Shown one piece after another: positions 7,096-11,242 of a stretch of DNA of 11,242 nucleotides. The stretch's first letter is position 1, and every line of letters begins with the position of its first letter. The DNA lies in contig PLGA01000273.1 of assembly GCA_003139735.1 (NCBI GenBank), positions 6,329 through 17,570 on the forward strand, given 5' to 3'. Source of the DNA: Bryobacterales bacterium (lineage in GTDB: Bacteria > Acidobacteriota > Terriglobia > Bryobacterales > Bryobacteraceae). A program made the position numbers and the translations under genes. The notes beneath the pieces were generated by a model that saw only the letters and a program-made list of their open reading frames with translations, was not told the DNA's origin and did no database searches.

Positions 7096-7536
7096 ATGTT
7101 CGCTAGCCCGATTGCCGCAGGGTCAAATCAGCGGCTGGATTTAGCAAGAGTGCTGCTGGTTCACGGAGAACTTGCCCCGCGCCTGACTCTCCAAACCATC
7201 CTCCAGGCGGGAGGGTACGCCGTGGATGTCGCCATCACGCCCACGGAAGCGCTTGCCAAGCTGGATGGCAACCGGTATGAGTTGGTTTTGTGCGACGCCC
7301 GGTTTGGATCCAGAGAGGCCGGTCAGGATGTTCTGGCCTATGCGCGCTTAAAGGACTATCGGCCTGCGACTGCGCTGATTACTTCCGAAGATCCCGGTGT
7401 GATGCGCATCTCGCCGCACAGCAAGCGCCAAGTCGCTATACGGACGGAGGAACTGCCGGCTTTGCTGGGCAAGGTCGCCGAGCTCATTGGAGTTCGCGCA
7501 AGCCGGCGCTCCCGAGCGCTTCAAGAGGCTGGCTAA
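7096..7536 (+). CDS. Stand-alone degenerate receiver-domain protein
   Basis: This 146-residue protein consists of one CheY-like receiver fold without an output domain. Beta-1 is ARVLLVHGEL (about 17-26), followed by LQTILQAGGYAVDVAITPTE, beta-3 with the phospho-acceptor-like aspartate in LVLCDARFG (D67), and beta-4 ATALITSED with the switch threonine (T96). The acidic pair that binds magnesium in ordinary receivers is replaced by His-Gly (residues 23-24, in VHGE). The conserved lysine after beta-5 appears as arginine in VAIRTEELPALL (R116). Phosphorylation is therefore doubtful, and it may act as a constitutive or protein-binding pseudo-receiver. The start at ATG 7096 was chosen because the 31 codons back to an in-frame ATG at 7003 are AT-rich, unlike the gene body, and hold a hairpin. 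The 7003 start has a GGAA nearby and cannot be excluded. No kinase is adjacent. It converges on the FecR gene with 9 bases between stops. Confidence 0.75.
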   Translation: MFASPIAAGSNQRLDLARVLLVHGELAPRLTLQTILQAGGYAVDVAITPTEALAKLDGNRYELVLCDARFGSREAGQDVLAYARLKDYRPATALITSEDPGVMRISPHSKRQVAIRTEELPALLGKVAELIGVRASRRSRALQEAG

Positions 7537-7545
7537 GAGTTTCTT

Positions 7546-8667
7546 CTATCTCTTGCCGCCGCCTCCGCCTGCGCTGACGGCGGAACCGTGCCCGCTTGCA
7601 GCCGCGGCCCCAGCCCCGGCTCCGGCCCCAGCCGCGGCGCTCGATCCGCCTCCGTAACTCGGCGCCGATGCCGCCGTCCTGGTGCCCGGCCCGGCCGCGC
7701 TTGTCCCTAGCGTACCTGGCGTCGACCCCGCACCCGTACCCGTGCGCGCCGTCGTGGTCGTTCCGTATCCGCCCGGATTGCCATAAACCGGCCGTGGCTG
7801 GTAATAGTAATTCCAAGCCCCCATGGGGTTGTAATAGCAATACCCCCACATCGGATCGCAGTATCGATTCATGAACGGGATGTAAGTCCACATCGAGTAA
7901 TATGGATTCCAGTTCCAATTTCCCTGGCACGGGGTGTTGGAAACGTAGCCGCTGCCCGGAACCCCTTGAGCGAACCCATAGGGACTGAGGGTGGTGTAGC
8001 CGTTGTTGCCGCAGTTCCTGGCCGCGGAAACGTTTGCGGCGGACACCAGCTCGCCGCGCCGGCCGCTCCAATTGTCCAGGGCGTCGGTCTGTTCCTTGTC
8101 GAATTTCTGGACGGAGGCGTGCCCGCCGTCAAACTCCAGCATCTTGCCGGCGAAGACCTCGATATTCTGGTCCCCTATCTGGACCCGGGCCTCGCCTGAG
8201 AACACTTTGATTCCGGCGGGCTCCGCGTAGAAATGGTAGAAGCCGGCCTTGGAGATGACCACCGTGGCGTCTTTGCAGACCAGCGTAAAGCCGTTGTCCT
8301 TGGCGACTTCGACAAGCTGTACCGTGGCCGCGCCCTGCGTCAATTCCACTCTCGTATCGATGAAGCGGTTGGTGATCATGCGCAGCGTACTGTTTTCGCC
8401 CACGCGCATCATCAAACCGGGGTTCATGACCACTTCGGCCCGGCCCTCGGCGGTGCGCAGGTTCCCACCCTCTTTCATGTAGGGAAACTGAGCGACAATC
8501 GGGTCCGGAATCAGCGCGTCGTCCAGGTACACCGCGCCCTGAATGTAAGACACCATTCCCGACTTTGCCGGCGTCACGGGCGCTACCGACCCGATTTGCC
8601 CCGAAGCCGGCATTCCTGCGCCAATCAGGAAGACCGCCGCCAGTACCGCCACCCAAGTCCTGCTCAT
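7546..8667 (-). CDS. Exported FecR-domain protein with low-complexity tail
   Basis: This 373-residue protein starts with a clear signal peptide (VAVLAAVFLIGAGMPASG, cleavage near residue 23-24). A FecR-like beta domain follows at about 39-175, beginning SGMVSYIQGAVYLDD and including GGNLRTAEGRAEVVMNPGLM, STLRMI and IKVFSGEARVQIG. A helical linker (DALDNWSGRRGELVSAANVS, about 195-214) leads to a Trp/Tyr/Pro/Asn-rich stretch at about 220-300 with several cysteines. The protein ends in a Thr/Gly/Ala/Ser low-complexity tail ending GGGGGKR. Classical FecR proteins are anti-sigma regulators, but here there is no N-terminal inner-membrane anchor and no sigma-factor gene beside it. A structural or envelope role is as likely as regulation. 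A strong GGGGGAGGTG ribosome site lies before ATG 8667. Similar FecR plus aromatic-tail proteins recur in Acidobacteriota. The domain call is good; the role is unknown. Confidence 0.88.
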   Translation of the reverse strand: MSRTWVAVLAAVFLIGAGMPASGQIGSVAPVTPAKSGMVSYIQGAVYLDDALIPDPIVAQFPYMKEGGNLRTAEGRAEVVMNPGLMMRVGENSTLRMITNRFIDTRVELTQGAATVQLVEVAKDNGFTLVCKDATVVISKAGFYHFYAEPAGIKVFSGEARVQIGDQNIEVFAGKMLEFDGGHASVQKFDKEQTDALDNWSGRRGELVSAANVSAARNCGNNGYTTLSPYGFAQGVPGSGYVSNTPCQGNWNWNPYYSMWTYIPFMNRYCDPMWGYCYYNPMGAWNYYYQPRPVYGNPGGYGTTTTARTGTGAGSTPGTLGTSAAGPGTRTAASAPSYGGGSSAAAGAGAGAGAAAASGHGSAVSAGGGGGKR

Positions 8668-8689
8668 AATACACCTCCCCCTTATCTTA

Positions 8690-8719
8690 CAGCTTGAGCC
8701 TACTATGGATTCGTGTCAA
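8690..8719 (-). promoter_or_regulatory. Candidate promoter of the FecR gene
   Basis: On the minus strand a perfect sigma-70-type -35 box, TTGACA (TGTCAA at 8714-8719 on +), lies about 47 bases before the start codon of the FecR-domain gene. No good -10 box occurs at the usual 16-18 base distance. The closest, TAAGAT, is 24 bases away, so the promoter is only tentative. Confidence 0.3.
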
Positions 8720-8734
8720 CGGATTTCCGAGGTG

Positions 8735-8756
8735 GGGCAGGCGCTTTCGCCTGCCC
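8735..8756. repeat. Perfect 9-bp-stem hairpin, REP-like
   Basis: GGGCAGGCG (8735-8743) and CGCCTGCCC (8748-8756) form a perfect 9-bp stem with a CTTT loop. It sits between two divergent genes, upstream of both, so a terminator role is unlikely. The shape and the GGGGCAGGCG...CGCCTGCCCGGCG sequence resemble short dispersed GC-rich palindromes found between genes in several bacterial genomes. Only one copy is in this window, so calling it a dispersed repeat is inference. Confidence 0.45.
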
Positions 8757-8849
8757 GGCGTGGGATAGTCTGCTAAGCCATTCAGTTTCATCGGCGATAT
8801 GCCGACCGAGAATGAGATATGGGAGAATCGTGCGCATGAGCGCGTGGCT

Positions 8850-11242
8850 ATGAACCCGCTGCGCTGGCTTGCTTCGCTGTGGCAGGATCTACGTTTCGCG
8901 GCGCGCCAGTTGGTCCGCTCGCCCGGATTCACCGCCGCGGCCGTGGCCTGCCTGGCTATCGGCCTGGGCGTTACTACGTCGGTTTACAGCGAGATGCAGT
9001 CCCTGATGTTTCGCAACCTGCCGGCGGTGCGCGCTCCGAATGAACTCGTGCGCTCCCAGACGCCCATGCCCTACGGCGACTGGGAGGAGTTTCGCGATTC
9101 GAGCGCCGCATTCTCCTCGCTCGCCGCGTTCCTGGGCCCCGTGCCGTTCGAAATCGGTCCGGCGGGGGCCGAAGCGGAGCGCATCTGGGGCCACCTGGTT
9201 ACTCCCAATTACTTTCGCACGCTGGGAGTGGAACCTCTCGAGGGCCGGCTGTTTGGAACGGAGGATGACCGCGCCGGCGCCGCATCCGTGGCGGTGGTCA
9301 GCGCCCGCTTCTGGCGCGCGCACTTCGGCGGCGCATCCTCCGCCGTGGGACGAACCTTCCGCGTCAATGGACAGCCGGTTACGCTGATTGGCGTGGCCCC
9401 GGAAGACTTCCTGGGGGCCTCTCCCATGCTCTCCGCGGCCGATCTGTGGGTTCCAACCACCGCTCCGCCCAATGTAGTGCCGGAGCTCGGCCGCCTGCGC
9501 GACCGGCAATCCATGGCTTTCGATCTGATCGGGCGCTTGAAACCGGGCCGAACGCCGGCCCAAGCCGAAGCTTCGCTCGATCCGATTGCCCGCCGCCTGG
9601 AGGTGGTCTACAACGATCCCGGCAAGGACCGCAAAGAGCGCCGCGTAACCCTGCTGCCCGGCGGGCGGATGTATCCGCTCCGCGATGAGGACGTGACCAA
9701 AGTTCTGGGTCTCCCCATCGTGCTGATCGCGCTGGTCCTGCTGATGGCTTGCGGCAATGTGGCCAACATGCTGGTGGCGCGCGGGGCCGGACGGCGCCGT
9801 GAAATCGCCGTGCGCCTTTCCATCGGCGGGAGCCGCGCGCGCATTGTGCGCCAGTTGTTGACCGAAAGCCTGCTCCTGGCTGCGCTCGGGGGCATCGCGG
9901 GCCTGGGAGTGGTGCGCTGGTATATGGCGTACTTCGGCTCGCTGCGTGGCGCGTTGCCCGGTTACATGGCTTTCGACTGGAGTCTGGATTGGCGGGCGCT
10001 GGCGTTCTCGGCCTTCTTGACGCTGGCTTCTGGCCTGTTTTTCGGGCTGGCGCCGGCGTGGAACGCGACCCGCGACGATATCGCATCGGCGTTGAAATCG
10101 GCGGTTCCCCCGCGTCTGCGCGCCCGCCGCTGGTTCAGCCTGCGCAATATCCTGGTAGCCAACCAAGTGGCCGCTTCCATGGTCTTGTTGCTGCTGACCG
10201 GCTTTATCGTAATCGGCATCCGGCGCATCAGTTCCGGCGATCCCGGCTTCGACTACAAGCATCTATACCTGCTAAATCTCGACCCCGTTCGCGACGGTTA
10301 CGATGCCCAGCGCGCCGCCGACTACTTCGACAAGCTGCCGCAACGATTGGCGCGCGTACCCGGAGTGACCGCCGTCAGCGTGGCCCAGACGCTTCCGCTC
10401 GCGTTCACCGGGGCGGAGGCGCTAGTTGCCGCCAAAGTCGAGATGGTGGGCGGCCCGAAGGCGTTGGGCGCCGTCCGCAGCGACCGCGTCGGGACGGGCT
10501 TTTTTGAGACCGTGGGCATCCCGGTGCTGCGCGGCCGCGGCTTCACCGACCGCGATATCGCGGACGATTCAGCCGTCCTGCTGGTCAATGAAACCATGGC
10601 GCAACAGGTCTGGCCGGGCCAGGACCCCGTCGGCCAGATGCTCGATTTCGAGGGCAAGCTGCATGAGGTGATCGGCGTAGCGCGCAATATCCGTCCCGCC
10701 ATCCCGCTGGGGCCGTCTCTTCCGGCCGTGTACCGGCCCAATGCGCCCTCCGGTTTCGCCGTCCCCCCGCGGCAAGGCGTGACTGTATTGGTCCGTGTGC
10801 GGCCCGGGTTCGACGCGGCCGTTAGCCTGCGCCGCCAGATCGAGGCCATCGACCCCCAAGTGACCGTCCTCGACCTCCGGCGGATGGAGGACCTGATCGA
10901 GCAGGTCTATTTCATGGCGCGCGTAGCCGCCGGCATCTATGGAGCGCTGGGCATCTTCGCGCTCATCCTGGCGTCGGTCGGACTGGCCGGCGTGACGGCC
11001 TACTCGGTGGCGCGCCGAACGCACGAACTCGGCATCCGCATGGCCCTGGGCGCGAGCCGCGGCAACATCCTCGGCTTGGTCTTGCGGGAATCGGCCGTGC
11101 TGTTCGCCGCCGGCGCCGCCGCCGGTCTGGCACTGTCGTTCGCCATCATGCGCGTGCTGAGCAGCATGCTGGATTCCCTCGCGCAAGCCACCCAGACCAG
11201 CGCTTCCGATCCGGCCATTCTGATCGGCGCCCCGGCGCTCCT
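8850..11242 (+). CDS. Second ADOP-family permease (3' end outside window)
   Basis: The frame is open from ATG 8850 to the window end, giving 797 residues, and I checked it at several points without finding a frameshift. It has the same duplicated MacB/FtsX layout as the permease at 848-3334. DLRFAARQLVRSPGFTAAA leads into a first membrane segment at about 27-48 and a periplasmic domain with YFRTLGVEPLEGRLF. Membrane segments follow near 285-307 (with ACGNVANMLVARGAGRRREI), 330-350, 380-400 and 432-452, then a second periplasmic domain with FFETVGIPVLRGRGFTDRD. Last come segments near 693-715 and 750-772 flanking RTHELGIRMALGASRGNIL. Only the final membrane segment and terminus are missing. 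It is clearly diverged from the other copy, so not a recent duplication. The start is uncertain: ATG 8799 and GTG 8844 are in frame, none has a strong ribosome site, and 8850 lies closest to the conserved N-terminus. No ATPase partner is in the window. Confidence 0.9.
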   Translation, partial: MNPLRWLASLWQDLRFAARQLVRSPGFTAAAVACLAIGLGVTTSVYSEMQSLMFRNLPAVRAPNELVRSQTPMPYGDWEEFRDSSAAFSSLAAFLGPVPFEIGPAGAEAERIWGHLVTPNYFRTLGVEPLEGRLFGTEDDRAGAASVAVVSARFWRAHFGGASSAVGRTFRVNGQPVTLIGVAPEDFLGASPMLSAADLWVPTTAPPNVVPELGRLRDRQSMAFDLIGRLKPGRTPAQAEASLDPIARRLEVVYNDPGKDRKERRVTLLPGGRMYPLRDEDVTKVLGLPIVLIALVLLMACGNVANMLVARGAGRRREIAVRLSIGGSRARIVRQLLTESLLLAALGGIAGLGVVRWYMAYFGSLRGALPGYMAFDWSLDWRALAFSAFLTLASGLFFGLAPAWNATRDDIASALKSAVPPRLRARRWFSLRNILVANQVAASMVLLLLTGFIVIGIRRISSGDPGFDYKHLYLLNLDPVRDGYDAQRAADYFDKLPQRLARVPGVTAVSVAQTLPLAFTGAEALVAAKVEMVGGPKALGAVRSDRVGTGFFETVGIPVLRGRGFTDRDIADDSAVLLVNETMAQQVWPGQDPVGQMLDFEGKLHEVIGVARNIRPAIPLGPSLPAVYRPNAPSGFAVPPRQGVTVLVRVRPGFDAAVSLRRQIEAIDPQVTVLDLRRMEDLIEQVYFMARVAAGIYGALGIFALILASVGLAGVTAYSVARRTHELGIRMALGASRGNILGLVLRESAVLFAAGAAAGLALSFAIMRVLSSMLDSLAQATQTSASDPAILIGAPAL

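Noticed and set aside
7537..7545. Overlap or terminator between the receiver and FecR genes
   Set aside because: The stops are separated by 9 bases with no room for a hairpin. Any terminator would have to lie inside the opposing gene, and none is evident.
7560..7760. Tandem repeat or CRISPR-like array in the GC-rich tract
   Set aside because: The repetition is imperfect and follows Ala/Gly/Thr codons of the FecR protein's tail. There are no regular repeat-spacer units.
8889..10262. Long minus-strand open frame of 457 codons
   Set aside because: It is antisense to the second ADOP permease, whose + frame is intact with clear FtsX motifs. The minus translation is His/Gln/Arg-rich low-complexity shadow sequence.

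Overview
The window looks like a chromosomal stretch of a high-GC Acidobacteriota genome, most likely of the Solibacter/Bryobacter type. The evidence is the company the genes keep. There are two large FtsX/MacB-type permeases with the duplicated 'orphan permease' (ADOP) layout, one protein of the soil-bacterial TIGR03435/DUF3738 family, and a FecR-domain protein with a Trp/Tyr-rich and Ala/Gly-rich tail. These families are expanded in that lineage. I see no rRNA, tRNA, CRISPR array, transposase or phage gene.

Layout. Positions 1-751 (+) hold the 3' part of a metallo-beta-lactamase-fold hydrolase. It converges on an ADOP permease at 848-3334 (-), which is preceded on the same strand by a secreted TIGR03435 protein at 3475-4440 (-). 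Divergent from that, with almost no spacer, is a two-gene unit on the + strand: an alpha/alpha-barrel-like protein (4458-5561), then a family 2 glycosyltransferase (5563-6963) starting one base after the previous stop codon. The glycosyltransferase carries a C-terminal remnant that looks like the start of a second, GT4-type glycosyltransferase domain. An AT-rich leader of about 130 bases with a hairpin precedes a small stand-alone receiver-like protein (7096-7536, +) that has lost most phosphorylation residues. It converges, with 9 bases between stop codons, on the FecR-domain protein (7546-8667, -). A divergent intergenic region of about 180 bases with a perfect 9-bp-stem hairpin follows. A second ADOP permease (8850 to past the window end, +) fills the rest.

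How the genes relate. Only the barrel protein and glycosyltransferase look like an operon, probably acting on a surface or secreted glycan. The other genes are mostly monocistronic or divergent/convergent neighbours, and the sequence does not tie them into one pathway. Neither permease has an ATPase gene beside it in the window, which is typical of ADOP genes. I do not see a convincing new multi-gene system. The more unusual items are the eroded GT2-GT4 fusion, the degenerate receiver with its hairpin leader, and the REP-like hairpin.
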